Part shown: piece after piece, positions 34,841 to 46,168 of the stretch
Position numbering within the stretch: position 1 is the stretch's first letter
Layout of the letters: the number at the start of each line of letters is the position of its first letter
Notes under the pieces: model-generated
What the model was told of the DNA's origin: nothing
What the model saw: the letters and a program-made list of their open reading frames with translations, nothing else
The model's database searches: none
Assembly (NCBI GenBank): GCA_031841125.1
Contig: CM063109.1
Span: 27,561,321-27,625,320 of the forward strand
Direction of reading: 5' to 3'
Source of the DNA: Acanthococcus lagerstroemiae
Taxonomy: Eukaryota; Arthropoda; Insecta; Hemiptera; Eriococcidae
DNA length: 64,000 bases
Translations under genes and position numbers: made by a program

Positions 34841-36526
34841 ATAGTTTTCCCCTACCTACTTTTGTGTCACCCTCGTCTCTAGTAAACGGCCGTGTGGAGC
34901 TTGTAAAAAAAAAAAAATAGTATTTGTGCTGTGCAGTGTCTCATTGTGAGTGATTTGTCTTCAACCAAGTAAACACACAGGCAACTTATCCGGAAAACCT
35001 GCCGATATGTTTGAGTAGTCCTATTGTAGAAGGGGCTCATGTTTGCTATATCACTGAAAATTTATAAATGTTTAATTTTATTAAATTGATTCGGTTTGTT
35101 TTTTTTTTCTCTTTTTTTTTCTTTCTTGAAAAAGACAAAATGATGGACTTCCCCATGGATGAAGGATAGTCGCAGCAACCACTGGAAATTAACGGAAATT
35201 TATTCAACAGGGTATTCTAACAAAGTGAATGACTATTTACCCTGATTTAGATAAAAAAATCGTAAAAATGTTATCTTTTTCATACGTAAACTTTTGTTGC
35301 TAAAAGAAAAGAAAGCCTGTGGTTAATAGGCATTCCTTAAAAGTTTGCAAGAGGAAGCTCTTTCAAAAAAAAAAGTTGAGTTTAGGAAAGACAGTCTTTA
35401 TAAAAAATTGTTACTACATACATGTATACGGTACGAGAATTTTATTATTTTTTTATTTTAGACAGTATTTTACCCTTCTCCATCCATAGGCGAGCCCAAT
35501 TCGGGACATGGGACTAGTTAAAGGGGACAGGGGAGCCAACAGCTTCGGTGCAAACCACCACCAGCTTCCACCCACTTCCACATGAAGATACATGCACCCA
35601 GTTTCGCGTTTACTCAGCCAGGCAGCAGTAATCGACTCATACACACTAACCAGACATAGTTTTTCATTTTTTAGTAATTAATTTAGAGAAGAAAAATAAA
35701 ATTGAAATTGAAGTTCATGGTATTTTGTATTTAGTTTTCAGGAATTTATCTTATGTAGAGTTTTTATCAGGTTTCTCCTCCCTTTTGGGTCTAAGATGTG
35801 TGAATGTTTTTACACGTAATGACTCAAGATTCTATTACATACTGTCATACTCGTCGTTCTGATAATAGCAGAATTTTTCTAAAGTTTTGTTTTGTGTGGA
35901 GGTAACCGAAATATCACATCTTGAAAGTTTTGGTACATTTAATGAAAATTTATCAAACCGGTTTGAGTACATGATGTGAGAAGTTAACAAATTATGAATG
36001 AATATTACCAATATCGTCAGGTTAATTATGAAACCTTCTAAGTGCCATTGTGCAGATCAAAAAACATTGAGTAGGGCCAATTATTCAAATGTTACACATT
36101 TTTTAAATTCCTTCTTAAAAAGTTTCGAATTCGTTATAGAATGTTTTGACTATTATAGGGTGCAATACAATCATTTCCATCTCAGTCAACCAAAAAAATC
36201 ATTTAGCCAAAATTTGCACTTAGAAGGTTTTGTAATTAAGCTGATGCATTGCCACTTATCGACGTATTGGTAGCCTTCAAGCAATTCACCGCAGGTTAGC
36301 TCACTGGGATGATATTGAAATTGCTTTTTCTATAAGAATTGTCGAAATTTTTCTTGAATTTTTTCAGGAAATGAAGTCATTTTTTTGTAGCAAGGTGCTA
36401 TATTATTGATCCAAATTCTAAATTTGATCTAACTAATGATAAATAGAGTCAGGAATGTTTTTGGGGTTTGAGAAGGATCGAGAGTTTCTGTATAAATATA
36501 AAGCCTAGTAGGGACCTCGCCTTTTC
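34841..36526. other. Non-coding interval
   Basis: No gene seen. Poly-T and poly-A runs near 34902, 35100 and 35358. Open frames lack domains. Confidence 0.4.
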
Positions 36527-36609
36527 AATTCTCGGTATGTACTAATATTTGATTATAAAAGGGCCTTTTCAATTCTCCCTATGTACTAATATTTGATTAT
36601 AAAAGGGAA
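36527..36609. repeat. About 42-bp tandem duplication
   Basis: Two copies of TCAATTCTC..ATGTACTAATATTTGATTATAAAAGGG in direct succession, partly inside the adjoining LINE fragment. Confidence 0.85.
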
Positions 36610-36900
36610 CAAAGCTCAGTTTAGAGTCAAAAAATATTCCCAAGTCCCTAATTCTTGATTTAATATCTAGCGAGTCCCCCACCCCAATGGAGAAACAAAA
36701 AGTTACCGGCTGCGTTTTATTTTTGAAGATTATTTGATAGCATTTGTCCAGGTTTTGGGGCCAATCGTTCTGTATGCACCAGCAATTTAGCATTATATTC
36801 AGTTCTTCTTATAGTTCCATTGAGTCATTTTCACTAAATATTTGTTTGAACAATTTCATATCATCAACATAATAGTAGTGCTTGTGATGAGGTGATGACC
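36569..36900 (-). mobile_element. LINE RT fragment (Jockey/CR1-like)
   Basis: Minus strand: HYYYVDDMKLFKQIFSEND (catalytic YVDD intact), one stop, then WCIQNDWPQNLDKCYQIIF and IRDLGIFFDSKLSF. Same type as 33880-34840 but in the opposite orientation and covering the catalytic box. Confidence 0.8.
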
Positions 36901-37233
36901 TTAGTTTTGTAGGTAAATTATTTATGAATAAGTTGTTAATAATTTATGTAAATTAGCGATCTCTTGTCTGAACCAGTTCTGTTGTTATTCTCTTCTTCTC
37001 AGAGATAGTTGCAAACTTCTTCTATTATTACGTATTAAAAATAATATTGTCCCCCTCCGCCAATTTCTGCTGCTGACTACTAATCATATCTTCCCGCCTC
37101 GAAAAGTAGAGTATGCAAATATATCTACGTACTATCAAGATAGGCTGTCTCCTTACCTAGTTCAAGGGAGATCACTCAACTGAGGCATCCTGACCCTGTA
37201 ATCTCGAGACTATCTAAAACACCTAATGTTGAC

Positions 37234-37466
37234 CAGGAACGTACCGAAGAGTTTTTCCTCGGGGGAGGGGGGGGGTGAAAGTCCCAACTGATTCACCTCA
37301 AAATTACCAAGTATCAAAGCATGAAAAAAAAAAAACCTTTTGACTTGTCCCAACTCTACCGAAATTTCCTAACTTCGCCTGACTGAAATGGTAAATTTTC
37401 CCAACTGATGAGTAAAAAATTTCTTCCAGGGGAGAGCTCCCCCCTCCCCCCATCGGTACGTCCGTG
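37234..37466. mobile_element. hAT-type MITE family A, copy 2
   Basis: Ends CAGGAACGTACCGAAGAG and CGGTACGTCCGTG. Flanks ATGTTGAC / ATGTCGAC (7 of 8 identical). Confidence 0.88.
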
Positions 37467-38436
37467 ATGTCGACTCATTTGCGAGTTTTGGAGATTAAGG
37501 ATTCCTTGACACTTAGGTAAGGCTTGTTTGAAATTCTGAAGAGCGTACAACACTCCTTCTAGTTTCTTATTTTTGAAACATTTCCAATTAGAAAATTTCC
37601 CTGTGGGAGGAGCAGTTGCTCCGTTTCTCTCTCCATGTGTGCGCGCCGGTCGTCTAATTTCTTCTCCGGCACTGACCTTCTGTTTGGTACTATAGGTCTC
37701 GCTTTTTGTATGTCCGATTGCGTGCCTACATTTTTCGGGATCCTGGAATTTGGACAGCTGAGCTGGATGTGCGAGAGAGATGTTTTTAGTATACGAAGAA
37801 AACAGTTGATTGGAGGGCTGATATCTTGACTCTTTCGGATCCGGGTTTGCGTCTGACTGTCTGGCTTTCTGTTTGTTTCTTTGTCTTTCTATCTACCTGT
37901 CTATCAACCTCAAATCTTTGAGGCTTTCTCGGGGAGTGGTAGTGACAGGAAATCAAGTTTCAGTGCGCAGAGAGATATCATCATTTCTGTTCTTGCAGAA
38001 ATTTTATTCAAATGAACCGAAAAAAAAAAATTATGAAAAAATTATTAAAAAAATACAGAAATAGTAATTATCTTCCTATCTTTCCATTCGTCTAGCTTTT
38101 TTGTCTGTTTTGCAGCGTGTCTTTCAGTGTACAATGTCTTCTTTTCTGTCTCATCTGCTTAAAGTATTTAATTTGGCTCGGGCCAAACCTCAGAACGTTT
38201 TGTCTCGGTCAGGCTAAACCAGACCTAGGCAGAATTTTTAACCTAGTGCTGAGCTCTGCTTTGTTGGTATCATCATCCACTTGTGCTCAGCTCAGTTTCA
38301 AAAACTAAATACAGAAACTCGAATAGTTGATTTTAAAACCTCTGCGAATCGCATGTAACTGAAACACGGTGTAAAAATCAGCGACTTTAATTTCACGGTT
38401 CTCGATATCCAGTCTATTGTTGCGAATTTTCCCCCC

Positions 38437-39770
38437 TCACTTGTCGTTCGTGCTCACTGTGGAGTACTCGGTCCGTATCTGATACAACGTCTTTCCTTTC
38501 GTATCCCTTATGAAAATGTATACAAATACCGCTCCGACGAAAGAAATGCACGTGTGTAGCACCAGGATATAATGTACACCTATGCTGGACGAGAGAGAAA
38601 AGTATGATTTCACGGTTACAAAAGCAACGGTATCGCCGGTAAATGCCAGCACACTGGTGTAAAACTCTTTGAGGTTGTGCGGAAACACCTCAGACTTGAG
38701 TATACTCAGAGCCGGCGCATAGGTCAGTATATTCACAGCCAGAAAGATGAGCAAAAGTAGGGCGATTCCATCGGCCAGATTTTCTAGCTGATTGGCGTTC
38801 TGCTCCTCCACGTAGTAGCAAAAGGCGCAAGCTAGTTGAATCAGCCCGCCCGCGAAAAATCCGTACATCAGCAGGGGTCGTCTCTGAAATTTCTTGATCG
38901 TTACCAAACTCAAAATGGTTCCGCATACGTATAGACTGTTGAAAGTGTTCACGAATAATTTTCCGTTCACAGTCGACTCGAAACTTTTCAGTATCGTGGA
39001 CCCGTACTGCCACACGATGGCCGTGCAATTGATTCGACCGGCGGCTGTGATGACGACCATAACCAAAAGCAGTTTCAGATTCTCCGGCAACAGGACCAGC
39101 CTCCAGTTATTAACGGTCTCGTCTTTCTGCTCGTCTATGTAGAGTTTTATATTCTGAATATCGGCGGCGACCTCTTCGGGATCCGATACGGCGTTTAACC
39201 AGCACTGGTTGCTGACGGTCTTACCTTTCAACCCTTTGGACAGAAGGTAGTACGGAGACTCGACCATGAAGATGCACAACAGCAAAGCTATAATCGATAC
39301 GATAACGGGGAACACGACCAGAAGTCGGTAACTGCCGAATGCCGACAGCGGGAATTCCACTTGCACTCCGACGGCTCCGGCGAGGCCGTACAGCAGTCCC
39401 AAGGTTTCGCGGTTTTTGGGGGACGCGATCTCGCCGAAGTAAACGAAGCCGATTATCAGCATCATGCTGGCCGCGATGCCGTACACGAATAAGCAGCCGA
39501 TTATTACGGCGACCGAGGACGTTATTAGTATCAGCAGCCAGGCGGTCGCGAACACTAGCGAGCAGCCGAATAAAAACAGTCTGCGGCTTACCCTCTGGCC
39601 CAGTGTGAAGCTGATTACGACACTGATCAGAGTTCCGGTGTAGGATACAGACGCGATCCAGGAGACCTCTTGAGATGTGAGCTCGAAGGGCGACTCAGCT
39701 GATGAGAACAAGGTGATCAGCGCCTGTGTGTACCCGGTCTTGCAGCCGTACAAGAAGCTGGTGAGGAGAA
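38437..39770 (-). CDS. MFS sugar-transporter-like protein (Tret1-like), array gene 4, exon 2
   Basis: Main exon, acceptor TTCGCAG at 39771-39777. Joined to the probable first exon at 46633-46588, it gives 459 residues. It reads V-LLTSFLYGCKTGYTQ, VSWIASVSYTGT, GQRVSRRLFLFG, GEIASPKNRETLG, VESPYYLLSKG, KKFQRRPLLMYG, EVFPHNLKEFYTSVLAF and DTKGKTLYQIRTEY. It has twelve membrane segments and is intact. Strong GC and CpG content compared with the surrounding transposon-rich DNA, as for array gene 2, suggests it is under selection. Predicted role: plasma-membrane solute uptake, substrate not predictable because the TM7 QQLSG motif is replaced (GRINCTAIVWQYGS). Confidence 0.92.
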
Positions 39771-40147
39771 CTGCGAATACACAATTGATTAGTGCGGGTC
39801 TGTAACGGCCGCGTTTCTTTGAACTTCGAATATTCGAAACGTCATAAACTTGCGTAAGAAAGAAAAAGGATTGGAGCTTTTGAAATGTGGTGTTACTGGA
39901 GAATGCTGAAAATTAAATGGATGGGAAAGATCAGGAATGAGGAAGTATTGAGGAAGGGAAAGATAAATTTGGAGTATAATTGTAAAGAGAAGAGTTGAGT
40001 GATAGGTCATAATATAAGACTTCCAGGGATATTGTTATTATATTGCTATTATTGTTAGAGGGAATGGTTGAAGGAAATACTGGAAAGAAAGGCAATGAAA
40101 TATGAAGAGCAGATAATGAAGGGTATGTTTTACCTAAAAATGGTATA

Positions 40148-40609
40148 CAGTAGAAGCTCGATTATCCGCCCTAATTGGGGCTGAAGACTGGGCGGATGAC
40201 GAAAAGGGCGGATAATCCGAATTGAATATAATTTTAATCATAAAACGTTTAAATATGAAAACATGTATTATGTATGCATTAAATTACAATATGATGCATG
40301 TGTATACATTATTACTTTAAATTTGGAATAAGGAAAAGACTTTAAAGAGAAATATGGTGTAAATTTGGACATATGTATTTACAATACGATAAAAAGATCG
40401 CAGACACACCACCGCTTATGCATGTTTCTTGTACATATTGACTAAGATTGCATCTGTAGATAGGTACAGTCAATATTACTGTACAAAGGTGTACATAGTT
40501 ATTATATTTATAAATTTTTAACAAAATTTGGATTATCCGCCCTTCCTTAGGCGGATAATCCGGGAGGGCGGGCGGATGAATTCATGGCGGATAATCGAGC
40601 TTTCTACTC
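40148..40609. mobile_element. Pogo/Tigger-type MITE (462 bp)
   Basis: Ends CAGTAGAAGCTCGATTATCC and GGATAATCGAGC..CTACTC, flanked by TA. The interior has repeated GGCGGATAATCC motifs near both ends. The paralogous stretch at 46430-46450 lacks the element and has a single TA at 46441-46442. Confidence 0.88.
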
Positions 40610-41054
40610 TATCTGGTTTGTATTTCGTTTAACCCGGAAAAGATTGGCAAAGCCTGGATGTTTTGATTCAGAGAAATCAGTGGCGTGCATTCCAGGTAAG
40701 CGAGGTAAGCGCCGCTTACCCTAAAAAATCCCGAGAAAATAAGTTTTCATATAATTATATCAACTTGAAACAAATAAAAGATACAAAACACTGGGCAAAG
40801 AAAGAAGCGATCGTATTGCCGCATATTACATTTATAAATTCACAGTAAACGAATGTCTGTTGGAGGTTGAGGAGACAGTTAAAACAGAAGCGTTCACTGT
40901 TCGGCAGTCAGTTCGTGCGTATTCGTATTTATTCGAATCAGGGCAGCGATCCGAAAATCGCTTATTTTTCATATTACAGGTAAACTTATACACGACTTAC
41001 CCTCCACCTCCGTGTTGTTGACCAACACAAAAACACACTAGCATGTTTAATGCG

Positions 41055-41250
41055 ACGAAAACTGTGCGTTTCGTTAAAGCACTAGATACTCGAGTATGGT
41101 CATACGCTATCTTGAGTCCAACCGTGCCCGTCGATGCCGAATTGACTACGCGGTATGCTCCGCACAGTCGGATTCGGCATCAATGGGCGTGGTTGGACTC
41201 AAGATGGCGTACGACCATACCTGAGTCTGTAGCACGCTAGTTTTCGTAAG
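41055..41250. repeat. Palindrome with about 85-bp arms inside the hAT element
   Basis: Left arm words CGAAAACT, AGTATGGTC, ATCTTGAGTCCAACC and GATGCCGAAT recur inverted at the right. It is likely a separate small foldback insertion. Confidence 0.75.
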
Positions 41251-41575
41251 CGATTTTGATATCGCTTATGGCTAGTCGAACGTCGAAATTGGCAGTGAAA
41301 CGTGATCTATGTTCTATGTATGTACGAATCGACGCTTTCGTGTTTAAATCCCCCCCCCCCACACACACACAAAATGTATATTCGGGATCTTATTGAAAAA
41401 CCTTTTTCACGATTTACTTTTAATGAACAACTAGAATTTATTAATGGTGGTAAGCCGATACCAGAATTACCGTTTTTGAATTTACTGAACATTTCCACGT
41501 ATCGCAATATGAGCACACTCTGTCGTTAACAGGTTGTGAAGACAGTGGAAAACTGTTTTGTTGGCCATGTCCATT

Positions 41576-41801
41576 CAGGGACGTACCGATAGGGGGGCAA
41601 CCCCCTCCCGTCAAAATCTTTCACTCAGTAGTTGGGAAAATCTACATTTTCAATCAGGCGGAGTTGGGAAAATCCAACAAGTCAAGTGCTTGTTTTTTTT
41701 TTGCTTTGATGTTTGGGTATTTTGAGTTGAGTCAGTTGGGATTTTCACAATTTCTGCCCCCTCCCCCTCCCCCGGAAAAACTCTTCGGTGGTACGTCACT
41801 G
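41576..41801. mobile_element. hAT-type MITE family A, copy 3, nested in the hAT element
   Basis: Inverted relative to copies 1, 2 and 4: starts CAGGGACGTACCGATAGG and ends AGAGTTTTTC-type sequence on the other strand (CTCTTCGGTGGTACGTCACTG). Flanks TGTCCATT / TGTCTATT (7 of 8). Confidence 0.88.
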
Positions 41802-42119
41802 TGTCTATTATTCGTCACAGAAAAGAATAAGTAAATGCGTATGGAATGGCCCGACACAAAGAAACGACAATTTGAATAATTTCATCAATTTCGTTTTGTA
41901 GTAGCATATTTCATACTTTTATTCTGATTTTTACTTCGCCTCTACGCTTATCGCTTACCTCCTAGGAAAACACCGCACGCCACTGAGAGAAATAGAAATG
42001 GTGTAAATTCGATTATTACCTTCTTGGTTGCGAAATTAATAACATAACGTGCATCTCATGATACCGGGTTCGTTGTCGATGATTCAATTCCATTCAATAT
42101 GCCTTTATTATATATGAAT

Positions 42120-42790
42120 ATATATACTTAACCTTAGAGGTTAAGTTGCCCTCTGCTGGATAAAGGCCTCTCTCAAGCACGTCCATTTCCCTCTATGCCA
42201 TGCAGTTCTTTGGTAGTCTCGGTATTTTAACATTTTGTCAAACTCATCCCTCCATCTGGTTCTTTGTTTCCCTTTTTTTCTGTCCCCCTTCAGAAACCAG
42301 TTCGAAGATCATTTTGCCCATCTGTTGTTATCCATCCTAGCCAGGTGTCTCGCCCAATCCCACTTCAGCCTCTTTATCGCGTGTAGGAAGTTTAGGTTGT
42401 ACTCAAGCTTATTTTTTATTTTGGAAATTTTTCTCTTATCTGTCCTCTTAATACCCAGAATTGCTCTTTCCATGTTATTTTGATTTTTTTCTTCTTCTTG
42501 TTTGGTAAGTGACCAGGTTTGACGCCCGCACGATAGGGTGGGGAACACACAGCTGTTCAGGATTTTCCCCTTTGTGTCTTCTCGAAAAAATACCCGAGTT
42601 TTTCCCAATAGGTGGCTATTCATCGAGTTCCAAGTTTTTAGTTTTACTAAATGAGATCATTTGCCCTAAATATTTAATTTCTTGTACCAACTCTATCATT
42701 TCCCGTTATAAGCCAGAGTTTTCCTCGTTTTCGTTTGGTGGAATTTTTGTTTTGTCCGGTGTTAATTTTTAGCCCTGCTTTCTCCCGTCC
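42120..42790 (-). mobile_element. LINE RT C-terminal fragment
   Basis: Minus strand reads AGLKINTGQNKNS, ELVQEIKYLGQMISFSKTK, LNSCVFPTLSCGRQTWSLTK, NNMERAILGIKRTDKRK and IKRLKWDWARHLARMDNNRW, then REMDVLERGLYPAEG at the 3' end. This is the region after the RT core of an endonuclease/RT LINE, with frameshifts. The final stretch approaches the 3' end of the element. Confidence 0.85.
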
Positions 42791-43019
42791 GAGCCGACAC
42801 CCCAACCAAATGTCGGTCACGAATCCGATCGCTCACTTTCGCAATAGTGTAGCTGACCTTCCACAGACAGCGCTAGCGCCTAAACGATACTCGGGGAGGA
42901 ATGCCGGGCGAGCTGCTACACGGGTTGATAGTGCGTACTGATCAGACCTCCTTAGTTCGGATTACAGGAAGACGCCACCCTTCCCGGGGGTGGGTTTCAT
43001 GGTAAGAGAACATCTGAGT

Positions 43020-43470
43020 AATAAAATCAAACAGTTCAAAGGTATCTCTGAACGAATTGCACTCCTACGAATAGAAGTTAAAAAATCAAGTTATCTTGAC
43101 AATTATTCGTATACGCACCTACTTTAGGGGCTGAAGAAAGCAAAACCGAAAGATTTTACAACCTTTTAGAGGATATATATAATAAAGAAAAAAGCTACTA
43201 TACAATTATTATGGGGACTTTAACGCCAAAATAGGAGGAAATTCCATCAAGAAAAAATGTTTGGGACCATATGTAGAAGGTAACACAAATGCTAACGGAG
43301 AAAGATTGCTAAGGCTAGCGGAAGCGAACAACTTGAAGGTAGCAAACACTCTGTTCAAGAGGAAGTCAAATAAAAAATGGTCATGGAAGTTTTCGAATGG
43401 TCAAGCAAAGAATGAGATCGATCACGTACTCATAAATGACTCGCGAATAGTGACTAATAACGTTTGTTGC
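43020..43470 (+). mobile_element. LINE endonuclease fragment
   Basis: GDFNAKIGGNSIKKKCLGPY, NANGERLLRLAEANNLKVAN, KKWSWKFSNGQAKNEIDHVL: the GDFNA and EIDHV catalytic motifs of apurinic-type LINE endonucleases. Faces away from the fragment at 42120-42790 and breaks directly into the 38-bp tandem array. Confidence 0.85.
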
Positions 43471-43472
43471 AG

Positions 43473-43700
43473 TCACGACCCCCGTGATCTCGTGTACCAG
43501 ACCCACGAAGTCACGACCCCTGATCCCTCGTGTATCAAACCCACGAAGTTACGACCTCCGTGGTCTCGTGTACCGGACCCACAAAGTCACGACCCCAGTG
43601 ATCTCGTGTACCAAACCAACGAAGTCACGACCCACGTGGTCTCGTGTACCAGACCCACGAAATCACGACCCCAGTGATCTCGTGTACCGGACCCACGAAG
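43473..43700 (+). repeat. Tandem array, six copies of a 38-bp unit
   Basis: Exactly 6 x 38 bp. Each unit begins T(C/T)ACGACC and ends ACC(C/A)ACGAAG or a one-base variant, with an internal TCTCGTGTACC. Units differ at several positions. Because 38 is not a multiple of 3, three frames remain open, which explains long artificial frames here. Confidence 0.97.
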
Positions 43701-43705
43701 TTCGT

Positions 43706-44136
43706 ATTCAGTGTGCAAATTTGGCGGTGACGCTCCATTCCCGGTATGGGCTCGAAAATGTGGTCGAAATGGGTCAAAAAATGAGTCTAGTTCAAATTTG
43801 ACAACGGATTCGAATTCGTCTCGAAAAATTGAGTAATTAGCACCAGTGCCGACGCCGAAGCTCTCCGAAAATTTTTTTGTCCGAAAAAAAGTCCTAATGT
43901 ACCTGCTATAGTATGGAGATAATTTTCAAAATTTGAAAAATCAAAAATTTTGAATTAAAGACTATTTTTACTCAATTTTTTACGCCGAGTTCGAATTCAG
44001 TATTCAGATTTGGCGATGACGCTCCGTTCCCAAGATAAATTCGATAATGTGGTCAAAATGGGTCAAAAATGATTCTAGCTCAAATTTGACAACGGATTCG
44101 AATTCATCTCAAAAAATTGAGTAATTAGCACTAACT
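43706..44136 (+). repeat. Tandem repeat with a period of about 289 bp, 1.5 copies
   Basis: TTTGGCGGTGACGCTCC, CAAATTTGACAACGGATTCG and TTGAGTAATTAGCAC in the first copy return at 43995-44136 with about 90% identity. Confidence 0.85.
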
Positions 44137-44239
44137 ATTCGCTAATCTCAAATATTCAAGTACAAAAATCAGGGTTAAATTATGGTCGTCAGCATTTTCT
44201 CTTGTTACCTCATCAAAAAATTCTGCGGGCGCTCATGGT

Positions 44240-45560
44240 GGTGCCCTGGGGTTCATTTCTCCCAGTTGTCGTTTATGTTATTTTTCATTATGGTCTTTAG
44301 TTTAGCTTGGTATTTGTTGGTCGGGTCCGAGTTTAGTGATTTGTAATTGTTGTTCTTGATGTAAGTTTCAATTTTCTTTATATATTCGTCTGTGTTTAGC
44401 ACTACTGTGGTGTTGCCTTTGTCTGCTTTGGTGAGTATTAGGTTGTTTTCTTTTATTTTCTTTTTGAGTTGGAGAGCTGTCTTTTGTATTTTTGTCTTGT
44501 GTTTGTTTTTTCTTGTTTTTTTAATGGTCAGCAGTATGTTCCCAATTTGTGTTCTTGCTTTATTTCTGAGGTCTGGTTCGTCTTTTGACAGTCTACTGTT
44601 AGTTCTGTTAGTGTTTTATCGCTTGTATGTTCTGTAGTTCTGTTTGTGTTGTATTTGTTCCCCTTGTCCAGTAGATAGTTCTCTTCTTGTGCGAAGTTTG
44701 CAGTCGTCAGTGCTGTTATAATATGCGATCTACCAGGGTTATGTGATCTACACTGTGCAATCAACTATTACAATATGTGATCTACTGTAGTGGAATGAGT
44801 TGCACTGTGCCATGTGAAAGTAAGCTGACTAGCAGTCATTATCTAGTGTAAATACATTGTGTCATTTGAAAGTGAGCTGATTAGAAGTCATTGTCTGGTG
44901 TAAATACATTGCCCTATATAAACATGGTTCATATGTCATCTAAGAAGGTGATGAAGGCGTCGGGCTCATTTTTCCTTAGAGTTTGCCAGTAACTTCTGTT
45001 TATTAACATCGTGCCACACATTTTATTTGTGAGATTTGTAGATTGCATTAACACTAGTAGATCGCATATTGTAGTGCAGAATGCAGAGGTAGATCACATA
45101 TTATAACAGCACCCAGTCATCATGTTTACTGCTTTTGGTGCAAATTTGTGCTGACGGTTTTAGTCCTGTTGGGTGTTTCTCCTTTTTGTTTTAGTGTATA
45201 GAGTTTCTTTATTACTATGTCAGCGTAACAGTTTTTCTCTTTGTCTATGTATTCTTTCCCTTCTTGGTATATGTGCTGTTTTATTTATTGGTGTTCTAGT
45301 ATCTGGGTGAGTGGGAAGTATTGGTTGTACCTATATTTGTATGTTTAGTCTGTCCCTGTTTTTGTGTAATTCGTGTATTTCGTTTTTGACTCTAATTACC
45401 TGTGCTTGTTTCTTCGTGTTGCGGGCCGCTTGGCTGTCTGTCTTCATGTTTATGGTCGCGTACTTCGGTATTATGTTGTTCCTCAAGAATTCATTATTGA
45501 ACCAGATTTTGGTCATCGTCTTTGCGAGTTTGATCTTCGTCTTTAGGTGTTTAGAAAAAT
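44240..45560 (-). mobile_element. Penelope-like element, N-terminal coding fragment
   Basis: Minus strand: IWFNNEFLRNNIIPKYATIN, SQAARNTKKQAQVIRVKNEI, then beyond the nested element LQLKKKIKENNLILTKADKG, NTTVVLNTDEYIKKIETYI. The LTKADKGNTTVVL block is the segment preceding the RT core in Penelope-like ORFs. It is frameshifted, ends before the RT, and is split by an element at 44709-45113. Confidence 0.75.
44709..45113. mobile_element. 405-bp MITE nested in the Penelope-like fragment
   Basis: Inverted ends share GTGCTGTTATAATATG followed by (C/T)GATCTACC, 25 bp in all. Flanks CAGTCGTC (44701-44708) and CAGTCATC (45114-45121) form an 8-bp duplication with one mismatch, and removing the insert rejoins the Penelope-like frame (KHDDCKL). 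ATATG(C/T)GATCTAC motifs repeat near both ends. A 45-bp internal segment (GTAAATACATTG type) is duplicated. TATATAAA occurs near 44922, so a solo LTR was considered, but the flanks fit a hAT-type element better. Confidence 0.75.
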
Positions 45561-45589
45561 AGAATTCTCTATTTCGCTTTTGAGAACAT

Positions 45590-45770
45590 TAGGTAGGTAC
45601 CTCCTCTTTATTTATTATTTTCCATTCTCGCGACTTATATATTTCTTTCGGCTTCCTTTCCTCCCATCCTTACATAAGTTTCTGTAGAAATTGGTCGCCT
45701 CAGCTACAATTTCATCTCTATTGTATGTAACTCCTCCTCTCGTTCTTCTGATTTTCTCAAAGATAGCAAA
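45590..45770 (-). mobile_element. LINE fragment
   Basis: Minus strand reads FEKIRRTRGGVTYNRDEIVA, then EATNFYRNLCKDGR, the linker between endonuclease and RT in many LINEs. Confidence 0.6.
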
Positions 45771-45905
45771 TACGCGGCATCGGCATCAATATGATATCCC
45801 AATAATTGAGTTAAAACACCGGATAATCAAGGGGCCGGTTAATCGAGGGAAGATTTATCTAGTGCGGATAATTGAGAGATCCGGATAATCGAGGTTTTAC
45901 TTTGG
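45771..45905. mobile_element. Pogo/Tigger-type terminal fragment
   Basis: Repeated GGATAATC(G/A)AG motifs and an end CCGGATAATCGAGGTTTTAC typical of pogo-like termini. The other terminus was not found. Confidence 0.55.
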
Positions 45906-46168
45906 TGTCAGGTACTCACGACATACTGGTTCACAGTCGATTCATTAGAGTTGGGCGCCAGTTGTAAAGGTTGACTTTGCGCTGGTGGTGGCTGCTATAT
46001 GTACCTTCAACTACCGTTGCCATCGGATGTTAGTACAGTATCACGGTAGTAATTACGAACAAGCAACTTTCACAATGCAGAATCTCCGAGCGACGGGTAT
46101 GGATAGGCCACTTGGATACGTCCCTGTCATTCCAGAAGTGTAGAAAAAGTACAAGTGCCTCTACTCGC

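Larger units (their letters stand above)
40678..41987. mobile_element. hAT element (1.3 kb) with perfect 8-bp target duplication and a ZMYM/TTF-like coding remnant
   Basis: Ends CAGTGGCGTGCATTCC and GCACGCCACTG. AGAGAAAT flanks both sides (40670-40677 and 41988-41995). Inside, on the plus strand, IRDLIEKPFSRFTFNEQLEF and then TGCEDSGKLFCWPC resemble the N-terminal TTF-type zinc-finger region of hAT transposases of the ZMYM1-like group. That finger is cut by the family A MITE at 41576. Removing the MITE and one target copy restores the reading CWPCPLFVTEKNK. The transposase core is missing, so it is non-autonomous. Confidence 0.88.

Noticed and set aside
43473..43700. CRISPR-like array
   Set aside because: Units are directly adjacent with no spacers and they diverge from one another; this is a plain tandem repeat in a eukaryotic genome.
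44709..45113. Solo LTR (TG..CA ends, TATATAAA inside)
   Set aside because: No 4-6 bp direct duplication at the TG..CA boundaries, whereas an 8-bp duplication fits boundaries slightly further out and restores the host frame. Kept as a second option in the feature note.
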